This document shows, piece after piece, positions 8,797 to 17,207 of a DNA stretch of 49,803 nt. The DNA comes from Pedobacter sp. SYSU D00535 (GTDB taxonomy: Bacteria; Bacteroidota; Bacteroidia; Sphingobacteriales; Sphingobacteriaceae), in assembly GCF_017355855.1 (NCBI RefSeq), contig NZ_JAFEWD010000018.1, positions 1-49,803 of the forward strand. Direction: 5' to 3'. Under the pieces are notes generated by a model, which did no database searches, had not been told where the DNA came from, and saw only the letters and a program-made list of their open reading frames with translations. Numbering within the stretch: position 1 is the first letter of the stretch; the number at the start of each line of letters is the position of its first letter. Both the position numbers and the translations under genes were made by a program.

Positions 8797-9944
8797 CTGC
8801 AATGACTAATTAAGTCAAAATAGCTATTCACCACTCTTGGGATGAAAGGATAGGGGCTAACAGAGTGCGCCATCATATACATCCCAAGCCGGTGCAGACC
8901 GAAGTCGAAAGCGGAAAGATAAAAACCTCTGTGGAAAGTATCTTGGTCTTCAAAGATCGGAACCAGTTTATTCAATTCTTGTCGGTAGAATTCTAGATAT
9001 TCTTCTCTAAGATGATAACGATCTTCGTCCAGAACAAAGCAAAGCAATTCTACCACGTCGTACTGTGGCAGATGGAAGGTAGCCAACTCCCAGTCGTAAA
9101 CACACAGGTGCGGTTTCCCATCTATTACCTTGAAGCAAGTGTTCCTGGGATTAAAATCGTTATGAATAAATGTTTTAGGGTGTTTTTCTAGTTCCGACCA
9201 GTAGGCTGGGATCTCATCAATAATCTTATTTAAGGTCGCCACTCGGTCTGGAGTGTATAAATCAGCACTCTTTTCGGCGGCATTTTTAACGAAGCACTGC
9301 CATAGCGCTTTCAGCTCGTTCATGTAGGCGAAAGATGGCACATCCGACCAGTAGCGGGAGTTGATGGAAGGCCGCTGAACTAAGTGCCGGGCATGCCAGG
9401 CGGCGATGGACCGTAAACTTTCTTTTAGGTACTCGTCTGTCCATTCGGTAGGCTTCATGACCGAGTTAATCAGTTGAACATCCTGCAGATATTCCATCAA
9501 AACAACATAAGTGTCCGATTCCGGATCCGTGTAAAGACCGTAAATTTCCGGAGTTAGCGTTGAAGGAAGCTTGCTGTAAATCTCTTGCTCCCGGACATGA
9601 GTGTACTGAAAGCCGGTAAGGCTTTTAAACTGATCATAGACTTCAGCTAAGGGATTGCTGCAGGCTTGAGCTAAACTATTCAGCATTTCCACAATCTCAT
9701 TACCGTGGGGTTTGATCTTCATCACCATATTTCGTTCGAATACCTGGCCGTTTTTTTCATAGTTAACGGTAAAAGCGAAATGACCGATCAGCCGTTCGCT
9801 CCTTCCAGCCGTTAAAACAGATAAAATACTGGCGGAATTGTCGATATCAATAGGTTTAAGGCTTCTTACCCGCAGTGAAGCCCCGGGGCAGTGATGCTGC
9901 ATCATGTGCTCTATAAAATCAGAGCTTAATAGATTTACTTGCAT
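8778..9944 (-). CDS. APH/choline-kinase-like phosphotransferase
   Basis: 388 residues with the kinase signature of the aminoglycoside phosphotransferase superfamily: HNDFNPRN at 261-268 (catalytic Asp263, metal-binding Asn268) and YDWE at 283-286 (Asp284, the DFG-like aspartate). The N-lobe Lys is probably in MVMKIKPHG. It phosphorylates a small hydroxylated molecule; relatives act on choline, homoserine, aminoglycosides or ecdysteroids. An ATG at 9944 is preferred to a TTG at 9950. The start overlaps the btaA-like gene by 26 bp, so the two are translationally coupled. The context (homoserine-lipid-type transferase plus ligase) suggests an amino-alcohol or amino-acid lipid head group as acceptor, which is an inference. 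Confidence 0.75.
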   Translation of the reverse strand: MQVNLLSSDFIEHMMQHHCPGASLRVRSLKPIDIDNSASILSVLTAGRSERLIGHFAFTVNYEKNGQVFERNMVMKIKPHGNEIVEMLNSLAQACSNPLAEVYDQFKSLTGFQYTHVREQEIYSKLPSTLTPEIYGLYTDPESDTYVVLMEYLQDVQLINSVMKPTEWTDEYLKESLRSIAAWHARHLVQRPSINSRYWSDVPSFAYMNELKALWQCFVKNAAEKSADLYTPDRVATLNKIIDEIPAYWSELEKHPKTFIHNDFNPRNTCFKVIDGKPHLCVYDWELATFHLPQYDVVELLCFVLDEDRYHLREEYLEFYRQELNKLVPIFEDQDTFHRGFYLSAFDFGLHRLGMYMMAHSVSPYPFIPRVVNSYFDLISHCSYFNRF

Positions 9945-11064
9945 TTTCAATTGTGCTTTCGGATAAGTCTGCAGTGCTTTTTGTTTCTAAGATCCGTACA
10001 TTTTTGAAATAAAAGCAGGCCCTAGGGAGCCGGCTGTTTTTTTCTGAAAGAGAGACATTTATTCTTTCATAGCTTTCATTGTTGGCCTGTTCATTTAGCA
10101 AATTCCAAAAAAGTATCTTGCGCCGGCGGGAGGAATCCAAAGAAAGAGCTGTGTAAACATTGTCAAACTCTTTCGCGCTTGTGTATTCAAATATGTTGGA
10201 TAAGGATGCCTTTGAGATTGTTCTGCCCTGCTCTGACAGTAAGAATTCTACGGCTTCTCCATCGATAATCCTGACCTTTCTGACAGCTTGCTTCAGGAAG
10301 GTAAAGTTGGCTTCCTGATAGCAGGGAGGTAAGAGCTGTTGTGGTATGTTTTCGGGGCCAAAGAAAAAGAATCGCAGAAAGAAATTTTCCGAAGCCAGCG
10401 ACGATCTTATCTGCGCGACTAACCGGTCGTAAAAAACCTGCCCGCAACTATCAGTAGCATACTGAAAAAGTCGGGGATCTCTTCCTTTGCTCAGGTTCGT
10501 CTTGTCAAAATAGGAGATGAACTTCTCACTGAATTCGGTGCCGTGCAGATTATTGAAGAAATATTCCTCCTGCTGAGCAAGATCCTTGCAAGTAAGTAAC
10601 TTTTTTAAGATGAGTCGGAATTGCTCATTAATGCTGCCGAGGAATGCAGTAATATAACGTTCCAGTCTCCCAGCAGTGACTATGCCAGCTGGATTGGTGC
10701 GGAAGAAAGCATCCCAGTATTGCTGATGGTCGGGAGAAAGTGATGCCCTGACGGTGTTCCAGGCGGGCGCAACTGCATCGGCTCCTGCAAACCCTACCAG
10801 GGAAAGAAAGGTCTCGTGATCAAAATGCTGTATCAGGTGGATCTTAAACTGAAGGAGCTTGTTTTGCTCGGAATTAAGATCAATAGCTATTACTTCTGCA
10901 GGATTTTTTAGCAGCGTGTTTAGAACATTGCAACCAGCGGAGGTGATTACCAGTACTGTATCATCTGGCTGAATGTCCAACGACTCATACAACGTGGTTG
11001 CATCTTCCCAGACAAGTGAATATCGAATCTGGTCCAGCTCTATTTTCGAAAACTCAGACTTCAT
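9919..11064 (-). CDS. BtaA-like SAM-dependent 3-amino-3-carboxypropyl transferase (DUF3419)
   Basis: 381 residues with the BtaA hallmark at the N terminus: RYSLVWED (14-21), then VLVITSAGCNVLNTLL (37-52), a Rossmann SAM-binding loop, and AIDLN (60-64). In betaine-lipid synthesis BtaA moves the aminocarboxypropyl group of S-adenosylmethionine to diacylglycerol, giving diacylglyceryl-homoserine; BtaB then methylates it. No BtaB-type N-methyltransferase is in the window, so the final product would not be ordinary DGTS unless btaB lies elsewhere. The gene overlaps the ligase by 11 bp upstream and the APH-like kinase by 26 bp downstream. The family call is good; the acceptor is open because BtaA relatives may use other substrates. 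Confidence 0.8.
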   Translation of the reverse strand: MKSEFSKIELDQIRYSLVWEDATTLYESLDIQPDDTVLVITSAGCNVLNTLLKNPAEVIAIDLNSEQNKLLQFKIHLIQHFDHETFLSLVGFAGADAVAPAWNTVRASLSPDHQQYWDAFFRTNPAGIVTAGRLERYITAFLGSINEQFRLILKKLLTCKDLAQQEEYFFNNLHGTEFSEKFISYFDKTNLSKGRDPRLFQYATDSCGQVFYDRLVAQIRSSLASENFFLRFFFFGPENIPQQLLPPCYQEANFTFLKQAVRKVRIIDGEAVEFLLSEQGRTISKASLSNIFEYTSAKEFDNVYTALSLDSSRRRKILFWNLLNEQANNESYERINVSLSEKNSRLPRACFYFKNVRILETKSTADLSESTIENASKSIKL

Positions 11065-12478
11065 TTTTTAGCTTACTATATAAAATTTTCGAGTGATGCC
11101 TTTTATCTTTGGGGATGTAAGAGCTGGCTTTGACTCTTATAAAAATACCTTTTGGGAACTGATTTTCCAATTCCTGCTTCACTTCCTCCTCCAGGGCCGT
11201 CCCCGTAAAGATGACATCAAAACCATCACGACGAGAAAGCGCAGCAGCGTCAGTTATATTCGGAAAATGCAGGAGAAAGTGTTCGACTTGGTAGTGCTGT
11301 ATCCCCCGATGAATGCGCTCGTTTCCCTTCCGCCCCGTGAGAAATAAGCCACCGTCCTTGATATAGCCAAAATCTCCAGTAGAAAGCCAGTCGCCGCTAT
11401 TTGTAGCCACATGTGCGCCTTTTACCTCAATTTCACCTACCGGGATTTCATCTGCTCCTGATTGAACGGTGCCAATTGCTCTTACCCTCAATTGAATGCT
11501 TGCGTGTATAGTGCCCACCATGTATCCCGCCTTCACGTCGGTTTGGATCGCTGTCACCTCCCTGATAGCTATAGGTTCGGCTTCCGAAGAACCGTAAATG
11601 ATAAAAAGGCGGCCCCTCGGGATGTAACGCTTTAACGCTTCACATAGAAATTCGGGTACCGGAGATCCCCCAATTCCAATAGCTTGTACGAGAGGAAGCG
11701 TCGTGTCTGTTTTCTGCAAATGGGATAGTATCGCCTTAAAATAAAAGAAATTGCCTGTTAACGTTGTTACTTTCTGTCCGATGATCTGTTCAACCACTTG
11801 AGCCGGATCAAGATTTTCTAAGCTGAAGCCGGGGATGGCAGGCAAGACGCTTACCGTAGCCAAAGAAAGGTTATGAAGCAAAATATTGGGGAATAGCGGA
11901 AAGTCCACTTGGTTAGAGTCGGGCGGAAAACACGCTGCTAATACCTGGTGTTGTGCCGATAGGACGCCATGGGTCCTTACGATCGCCTTTGCAATTCCCG
12001 TGGATCCGGAGCTATAAGAGATCAATGCCGCTTGCGTTGCAGGTACTTCCTCCAGTTCCAGTTTCGTATGCTCCACTGTTTCGATACCTTCTGTAGGAAG
12101 GATACTAATGCCAGCCAGCTGTGTAGCTACTTTTAAATAGAAAGGAAGCGGCTTTGCCATGAGTACTTTCGATATGCCTTTTGCTCGTACCAGGGCAGCG
12201 ATGTCCCAAATTGAAGATCCGGCAGGAGGTAGTACCGGGATTGCACCAACTGTCCACAAAGCAAGCAATCCGCTAAGCAGTTCGGAATTGACAGGAAGTA
12301 ATAGCAGAACTTTTTCTCTTTTTGAAACTTTTTTCGCTTTCAGATGCCCCGCAAGGGAGCCCACCCGATTTAAAAGGGCTTTTCCTGTACTTGTCTCTCC
12401 TGGCTCTTCCCCCCAGTAAATAAGCTTTTTATCGGGAAAGCTGCGAAGTGTTTTGTGAATATGGTGGAGAAAGTTCAT
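11054..12478 (-). CDS. AMP-forming acyl/amino-acid ligase (ANL superfamily)
   Basis: Adenylates a carboxylate and passes it to a thiol or amine. The ATP-binding P-loop SYSSGSTGIAK (near residues 153-163), the IIYGSSEAEP motif and the hinge region STGDFGYIKDGGLFLTGRKG are all visible. 474 residues from the ATG at 12478. An upstream TTG at 12571 would add 31 residues that do not look like a family N terminus. First gene of a tight operon with the btaA-like and kinase genes. There is no carrier-protein gene nearby, so the acyl acceptor is probably CoA or a small molecule. Substrate unknown; fatty acids or an amino acid are both possible. Confidence 0.8.
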   Translation of the reverse strand: MNFLHHIHKTLRSFPDKKLIYWGEEPGETSTGKALLNRVGSLAGHLKAKKVSKREKVLLLLPVNSELLSGLLALWTVGAIPVLPPAGSSIWDIAALVRAKGISKVLMAKPLPFYLKVATQLAGISILPTEGIETVEHTKLELEEVPATQAALISYSSGSTGIAKAIVRTHGVLSAQHQVLAACFPPDSNQVDFPLFPNILLHNLSLATVSVLPAIPGFSLENLDPAQVVEQIIGQKVTTLTGNFFYFKAILSHLQKTDTTLPLVQAIGIGGSPVPEFLCEALKRYIPRGRLFIIYGSSEAEPIAIREVTAIQTDVKAGYMVGTIHASIQLRVRAIGTVQSGADEIPVGEIEVKGAHVATNSGDWLSTGDFGYIKDGGLFLTGRKGNERIHRGIQHYQVEHFLLHFPNITDAAALSRRDGFDVIFTGTALEEEVKQELENQFPKGIFIRVKASSYIPKDKRHHSKILYSKLKNEV

Positions 12479-12685
12479 AAAGTCAGGTTCGGATAGTATT
12501 TTTAGATCTATGGTTTGCTTGCCCAATGAGTTAGGTCCCCTGAAGGTATAACAAAGTTTTTGATAAGGCAAATGCTGCCCTATTGAGGCATTCGAATGGC
12601 GGGGGATACCGGTTTTTGGTAAAGCCTGAGGCAGACAGCGGAGTGGAGGCTGAGTGTATTGGTTCTAGACCTTAAAAATTTAAAT

Positions 12686-13885
12686 TTATCCGTGTTGACC
12701 AGTGCACTGGTCTAAAGCGTCCAAGATGATTGCACAAGCTTTCCTGATCTCTTTTTCAGCAATGATTAGAGGTGGGGAAACGCGTAGTGCTGAATCGCAA
12801 TGAAGGAACCAGTCAATGATCAATCCATTTTTTGCGCATAGGCTGCTTACAGCTTCAACTTGTTCAAACCTTTCCAGTTGTATTGCCATCATAAACCCTA
12901 TTCCGCGGACTTCCCTAATAGCCGAATGCCTCAGCAGCTGCTTAAAAAGTGCGGCCCGTTCTGAGATTCCTTCCAGCATATTTTCCTCCAGAATTGTTTC
13001 CAGCGTTGCCAGACCAGCTGCACAGCAAACCGGATGACCGCCAAATGTGGTGATGTGGCCAAGGATCGGATTCTCTTTCAGTACACTCATGACTTCCGTT
13101 CTGGCTATGAACGCACCGATCGGCATTCCCCCGCCAATGCCTTTGGCAAGGAGTAAAATGTCGGGTTCGATGTTATAATGTTCAAATGCGAACAGTTTCC
13201 CCGTACGGCCGAAGCCTGTTTGAATTTCGTCCAGGATCAGCAAAGTACCGGTTTCATCACATTTTTGTCTCAGGGCCAGCATATATTCGTGGGTAGGGAC
13301 TCTAATACCAGCCTCTCCCTGAATTGTCTCGATGATAACACAAGCCGTTTCTGAATTGATGTATTCCAGGTCACGAAAACTATTAAATTCGATAAACTCA
13401 ATATCAGGCAATAAAGGCTGGTAGCCCTGTTTGTAGTAGTCGTTTCCCATGACACTGAGGGCGCCCTGAGTACTACCATGATAGGCATTGTGACAGGAAA
13501 TGATCTTACGGCGCCCCGTATAGCGCTTCGCGAGTTTAAGAGCCCCTTCGGTTGCTTCGGCTCCCGAATTAACGAAATAGACTGAATCGAGAGGCTTTGG
13601 TAAAACCGATACTAGTTTCTGGGCAAACAGTACCTGAGGCGCTTGTACAAACTCTCCATACACGGTCACATGCATGTATCGATCTACCTGGTCTTTTATA
13701 GCCTGTACAACCCTTGGATGCCTGTGACCGACATTACTAACCGCAAAGCCCGAAACAAGGTCAATATATTCCTTTCCATCAGGCCCAAAGATGTGAACAC
13801 CCTCGGCCTTTTCTATTTCAAGCAGGCGGGGCGAACCAGAGGTCTGTGCATTATTTAAAAGGAATAACTGACGGTGACTTAACAT
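12686..13885 (-). CDS. Class-III PLP-dependent aminotransferase (ArgD/OAT-like)
   Basis: 399 residues, fold type I. Seen: NSGAEATEGALKLAKRYTGR (the PLP phosphate region), DEIQTGFGRTGKLFAFEH, and LLLAKGIGGGMPIGAF with the Schiff-base lysine. This subgroup transfers the terminal amino group of omega-amino acids such as acetylornithine, ornithine, GABA or 4-aminobutyrate-like compounds. No arginine genes are around, so ArgD is unlikely. It lies upstream of the ligase/btaA-like/kinase operon on the same strand, about 200 bp away, and could supply an amino-group precursor. The -7 box ends only 4 nt before the ATG, so the mRNA may be leaderless. Confidence 0.85.
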   Translation of the reverse strand: MLSHRQLFLLNNAQTSGSPRLLEIEKAEGVHIFGPDGKEYIDLVSGFAVSNVGHRHPRVVQAIKDQVDRYMHVTVYGEFVQAPQVLFAQKLVSVLPKPLDSVYFVNSGAEATEGALKLAKRYTGRRKIISCHNAYHGSTQGALSVMGNDYYKQGYQPLLPDIEFIEFNSFRDLEYINSETACVIIETIQGEAGIRVPTHEYMLALRQKCDETGTLLILDEIQTGFGRTGKLFAFEHYNIEPDILLLAKGIGGGMPIGAFIARTEVMSVLKENPILGHITTFGGHPVCCAAGLATLETILEENMLEGISERAALFKQLLRHSAIREVRGIGFMMAIQLERFEQVEAVSSLCAKNGLIIDWFLHCDSALRVSPPLIIAEKEIRKACAIILDALDQCTGQHG

Positions 13886-13889
13886 GGTT

Positions 13890-13897
13890 CAAAAATA
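13890..13897 (-). promoter_or_regulatory. -7 promoter box of the aminotransferase gene
   Basis: CAAAAATA on the plus strand reads TATTTTTG on the minus strand, a perfect TAnnTTTG. It lies 4 bp upstream of the ATG at 13885 and inside the T-tract of the terminator at 13899-13928. Confidence 0.6.
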
Positions 13898-13898
13898 C

Positions 13899-13928
13899 AA
13901 AAGCCGCAGAGATATACCCGCGGCTTTT
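13899..13928 (-). terminator. Terminator of the ECF sigma operon
   Basis: AAAAGCCGC and GCGGCTTTT form a perfect 9-bp stem with a 12-nt loop. On the minus strand the stem is followed by TGTATTTTTG. It lies directly after the last gene of the sigma factor operon. It is nearly symmetric and could act in both directions. Confidence 0.75.
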
Positions 13929-13952
13929 GACCTTAACTAAAAACTATAAATC

Positions 13953-14339
13953 TTAATTTCGCCGTCCTCGCAGTTCCTTGATCAGCTGTTCCCGAAAATC
14001 CCGCTCCGCTTGGAAAACGAGCGCTACTTTTGACGCCGGCAGCACTTCTGAAAATTCTTTTTTATATTTTTTTCTAATGTTCAAAATCTGGGTTTCGTAC
14101 TTCAATTCGTCTACAGTAGCGCCGCTTTTACGTTCTTTGTTACGCTGCTTTATCACCTCCCGCATTTCTCTCTCATAATTGTGGTATACCGGCCAAAAAC
14201 GCTGAGCTTCTTCAGCGCTTAAATCTAACTTGTTGGTAATATACCCCACTTTAACTGCCTCTAATTGCTTGCCCTGCTGTGCAAGAGCAGGAATACTAAA
14301 AATGAGTGCCGTTAAAATGGTAAAAAACAATCTTTTCAT
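13953..14339 (-). CDS. Secreted small helical protein (Spy/CpxP-like, sigma operon)
   Basis: 128 residues with a clear signal peptide (hydrophobic segment to Ala-Gln-Gln at about 20-22). The mature part is helical and highly charged, with LDLSAEEAQRFWPVYHNYEREMR, reminiscent of the LTxxQ pattern of Spy/CpxP periplasmic proteins; Bacteroidota relatives are often labelled 'sensor of ECF-type sigma factor'. It is the third gene after the sigma factor and anti-sigma-like gene, 12 bp behind the latter, and ends in a strong terminator. Probably a periplasmic chaperone or stress sensor, by analogy only. Confidence 0.65.
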   Translation of the reverse strand: MKRLFFTILTALIFSIPALAQQGKQLEAVKVGYITNKLDLSAEEAQRFWPVYHNYEREMREVIKQRNKERKSGATVDELKYETQILNIRKKYKKEFSEVLPASKVALVFQAERDFREQLIKELRGRRN

Positions 14340-14351
14340 CTCTCAAACTTC

Positions 14352-14996
14352 TTATAATGTTGAATTCAAATATTCTTCAATTTCTTTTTCAGGAACTTCT
14401 AATCCAACGCTCCCCTTGCCATCTCCAGCCTCTGATAAGTGTTCTACAATCATGGTTCCATCGCCCGGTGCACTATAGGCCTGCAAGTATTGCACAATCT
14501 CTTCTTCTGGAATATGAGATAGTTCTGCCTCTGCCGCCGGCGAGTTCTGCCGGTTGTTGTTCATAAACACTCCCACACCGATCACAGCTGTAATACAAGC
14601 CGCTGCAGCGTACTTTATCCAGGTAGGAAAAAGCCGCTTAACTTTTGCCTCCTGTTGCATCGGTACGGCTGTTGTTTGAGCCAGTATCCGCTGCTCCAAA
14701 TTATCAAAGTACCCCTCCGGAATATCAAACCCTTCTGCAGGGATCTGTTCTTTCATCTGCGCCAGTTTTACCGATAGATGAATACGTTCTTCCAGCGACA
14801 AAAAGTAATCCTCAGGAACAGTCAGACCACTAGCAGTATCCGATGCTGTTATATTTTCTATGTTAATTCTGGCTTGTAATTGTTCTGATAAAGTATCAAA
14901 ATAATTTTCAGGCACAGTAAATGGATTTGATCTCTCCATTGCTGCCAGCTTTGGTGCCTCAGTCCTCCAATCCTCGTTCATACTTTGCAAATCCAT
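14352..14996 (-). CDS. Single-pass membrane anti-sigma-like protein with repeats
   Basis: 214 residues. The N-terminal cytoplasmic part carries three copies of a short motif at 24-41, 57-74 and 89-106, each of the form [F/L]-x-[V/I]-P-E-x-Y-F-x-x-L-x-x-[R/Q]. One transmembrane helix follows at about 129-145. The C-terminal part, presumably periplasmic, has another motif twice: IPEEEIVQYL (162-171) and VPEKEIEEYL (201-210). It lies 31 bp after the ECF sigma gene, so an anti-sigma role is likely, but no zinc-binding ASD motif is visible. The start is the ATG at 14996; an ATG at 14981 is also possible. Confidence 0.6.
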   Translation of the reverse strand: MDLQSMNEDWRTEAPKLAAMERSNPFTVPENYFDTLSEQLQARINIENITASDTASGLTVPEDYFLSLEERIHLSVKLAQMKEQIPAEGFDIPEGYFDNLEQRILAQTTAVPMQQEAKVKRLFPTWIKYAAAACITAVIGVGVFMNNNRQNSPAAEAELSHIPEEEIVQYLQAYSAPGDGTMIVEHLSEAGDGKGSVGLEVPEKEIEEYLNSTL

Positions 14997-15027
14997 ATAA
15001 TTACTGAATGCTTCAAACTGTGATGGT

Positions 15028-15576
15028 TTAATCGTTATTTAACAAAAAACTCTCTATTTTCTTCACCGCCAAATGGAAGGAAGCTTTCAATGCTCCAACA
15101 CTGGTTCCGGTGATCTCAGAGATTTCCTCATACTTCAAATCGTCATAATATTTCATGTTGAACACCAGGCGTTGCTTCTCCGGTAAGGTTAAAAGCGCCT
15201 TTTGAAGCTTCATCTGGATCTTATCCCCGTTGAAGTAGCTGCTTTCTGTAAGATTGTCCGCCAGATTATATACATCATCGAGCGGGACGTTGTTCTTCTG
15301 TTTCTTCTTGTTTAAAAAAGTAATAGATTCATTGGTTGCAATGCGATAAAGCCAGGTGTAAAGTTGAGAGTCATTGCGGAAATTTCCCAGGTATTTCCAT
15401 ACTTTCACAAATACATCCTGCACCAGGTCATCCGCATCGTCATGATCGATTACCATTCTGCGAATGTGCCAATAAATCTTTTGTTGGTACTTCTTTAATA
15501 ATAGGCTGAAGGCTTCACTGCGGGTTTGTTCGTTCGCAAATTTTTCTAATATTTCTGAATCTTCAACCTGCTTCAT
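15028..15576 (-). CDS. ECF RNA polymerase sigma factor
   Basis: 182 residues with region 2 (DDADDLVQDVFVKVWKYLGNFRNDSQLYTWLYRIATNESITF) and region 4 (LPEKQRLVFNMKYYDDLKYEEISEITGTSVGALKASFHLAVKKI), the latter a helix-turn-helix for the -35 region. Heads an operon with a membrane anti-sigma-like protein and a secreted helical protein, the usual arrangement for an envelope-signal-responsive sigma factor. The inducing signal cannot be read from the sequence. Confidence 0.92.
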   Translation of the reverse strand: MKQVEDSEILEKFANEQTRSEAFSLLLKKYQQKIYWHIRRMVIDHDDADDLVQDVFVKVWKYLGNFRNDSQLYTWLYRIATNESITFLNKKKQKNNVPLDDVYNLADNLTESSYFNGDKIQMKLQKALLTLPEKQRLVFNMKYYDDLKYEEISEITGTSVGALKASFHLAVKKIESFLLNND

Positions 15577-15682
15577 GAATGTGTTTTAGAATAAAACCTC
15601 AACTTTTCCAAATTAGTTTGTGATGTAAAATTAAGAGGAACAATATAAATTCAGTGCTCAGACCGAGATATTTAGCGCAGGT

Positions 15683-16522
15683 TTAATTAACGGTGAACTT
15701 TTGTTCCTTAAAAAAGGCTATCGTAGCGTCGCAAACTTCCTGTAATTTTTTGGGAAGAGTAGGCTCTGGCCAGGGATGACGTGCATTGAACACATGATCT
15801 GCTCCCGCGATCTCTAAAAATTCAGCCTCTGTTTTCTGCGCTGCCAGTTGCGCTGCCTCGGCTATCGCTACGCTCTGATCATCCGTACCGTGTAGAATAA
15901 GCCAAGGCCGTTCGATCCGGCTTGCAGCCGAAGAAATATCAAGCCTTTGGACGTTTTCTTCCAGGTCACGCAACAAGCCGATATTCAGGGGCATCTCCTG
16001 ATTCGTGCGCGCATTTTTAACATGTATCACGCCATTTTTTCTCCATTCCCCTTCCTTTTCTACTGGCCACAAATTTCTGAAGTTACTGATGGAGGCCCAG
16101 GTTACTAGTCGGGTGATTCTTGGGTCTTCTGCTGTTTTGATAATACTGATGCCACCACCACGACTGTGTCCGATTAGAAAAAGATATTCAGGAGTTGCGA
16201 ATTCACTTCCGCTCATCGTAAACGAAATAACCTGATCCAGGTCGTAAAGTTCTTTGCTGAACGTGTTCTCGCCGAAGGCCTCAAGGTCATCAAATCGGTC
16301 TGTCTCCGCCCTGCTTATCCCATTGTGCGAGAAATTGAACTTAAGAAAGCCCAGACCACGTCGGGCAAAATACTTAGCAGTTACATCGTGTGTGCCCCAA
16401 TCTTTAAATCCCTTAAATCCGTGAACAAATATTACCATGCAAGAGGAAGCGGCAGAAGGGGTGAAATCAATGTCTATTGTTTTACCGGCCGCCCCTTCAA
16501 TACTAAAGGATGATTTTGTCAT
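15683..16522 (-). CDS. Alpha/beta hydrolase
   Basis: 279 residues with the nucleophile elbow GHSRGGG, an oxyanion region VHGFKGFKDW, an acid residue in ILHGTDDQSV and the catalytic His in AGADHVFNARHPW. A soluble serine hydrolase of the dienelactone-hydrolase/esterase type. Its ATG overlaps the MarR gene by 4 bp (ATGA type), so the regulator and hydrolase are co-translated; MarR-hydrolase pairs often respond to a small aromatic or lipid ligand. Substrate unknown. Confidence 0.85.
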   Translation of the reverse strand: MTKSSFSIEGAAGKTIDIDFTPSAASSCMVIFVHGFKGFKDWGTHDVTAKYFARRGLGFLKFNFSHNGISRAETDRFDDLEAFGENTFSKELYDLDQVISFTMSGSEFATPEYLFLIGHSRGGGISIIKTAEDPRITRLVTWASISNFRNLWPVEKEGEWRKNGVIHVKNARTNQEMPLNIGLLRDLEENVQRLDISSAASRIERPWLILHGTDDQSVAIAEAAQLAAQKTEAEFLEIAGADHVFNARHPWPEPTLPKKLQEVCDATIAFFKEQKFTVN

Positions 16523-16977
16523 ACAGCAGTGCAGTCGCTGAGTATATCCTGCATGTTTTTAACAAAGTCGGGACCTGCAGGTTTGAAGAAACCTTCTTCA
16601 GCAGCAGATACCGCTTTCAATGACCTTTGTAGAACCTCTTTCCCTTTTTCAGTAAGAATAACCAGCTTCGCCCGGGCATCGCCCGAAAGTTTATCCCGTT
16701 CAATAAATTGCTTTTTTTCCAGGCTTGAAAGAATTCTTGAAGTCATCATGCGGTCAATTCTGGAGAACCTGGCTACCTGGTGCTGATACACATGTTTATT
16801 TTTCAGCGTTAAGCTTTCGCTGATAAACAGTACGATGAACTGTGTGTAAGTAAGGTCGAAGGAAGAAAGCGCCTGGTTCACCGAGCGCTGCCAGCACATT
16901 TCGATCTGCCATAACAAAAATCCGGGAGCGCTTTCAACGTTATCAAACAAGGGTGTTAGGGACGAATCTCTGGTCAT
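16519..16977 (-). CDS. MarR-family transcriptional regulator
   Basis: 152 residues. The winged-helix core is visible: LTYTQFIVLFISESLTL, HQVARFSRIDRMMTSRILSSLEKKQFIERDKLSGDARAKLVILTEKG. Start at the ATG 16977, because a TTG at 16995 lies beside the -7 box. Probably controls its own operon with the hydrolase, and possibly the divergent hemA promoter in the same 230-bp gap, which is only a positional inference. Confidence 0.88.
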   Translation of the reverse strand: MTRDSSLTPLFDNVESAPGFLLWQIEMCWQRSVNQALSSFDLTYTQFIVLFISESLTLKNKHVYQHQVARFSRIDRMMTSRILSSLEKKQFIERDKLSGDARAKLVILTEKGKEVLQRSLKAVSAAEEGFFKPAGPDFVKNMQDILSDCTAV

Positions 16978-16996
16978 TTCAAAATCGCGATACAAG

Positions 16997-17004
16997 CAAA
17001 ATTA
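16997..17004 (-). promoter_or_regulatory. -7 promoter box of the MarR gene
   Basis: CAAAATTA on the plus strand reads TAATTTTG on the minus strand, a full TAnnTTTG match. Transcription would begin near 16991, about 14 nt before the ATG. Confidence 0.5.
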
Positions 17005-17169
17005 TAGTCAAATAAAACAAAATTTATTTTTTTAGGACAATTTTTAAATTACTTTTTTAAATCCTGACGATTGTTATCTAACTATGTGGTCCTGGTCATT
17101 TTTCTATTTATAAGCTTTCTAAATGGAAGCGTTTGACAAAGTAATGACAGCCTGAGGTGCTCTATTACT

Positions 17170-17177
17170 TACTTTTG
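17170..17177 (+). promoter_or_regulatory. -7 promoter box of hemA
   Basis: TACTTTTG matches TAnnTTTG. Transcription would begin near 17183, giving a leader of about 25 nt before the TTG start of hemA. A -33 element at normal spacing was not found. Confidence 0.55.
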
Positions 17178-17207
17178 TTGCGGGTTTTTTAAAAGATATA
17201 TCAAGCG

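Noticed and set aside
12686-13885. Assignment of the aminotransferase as arginine-pathway ArgD
   Set aside because: No arginine genes nearby and the subgroup is broad; kept as a general class-III enzyme.
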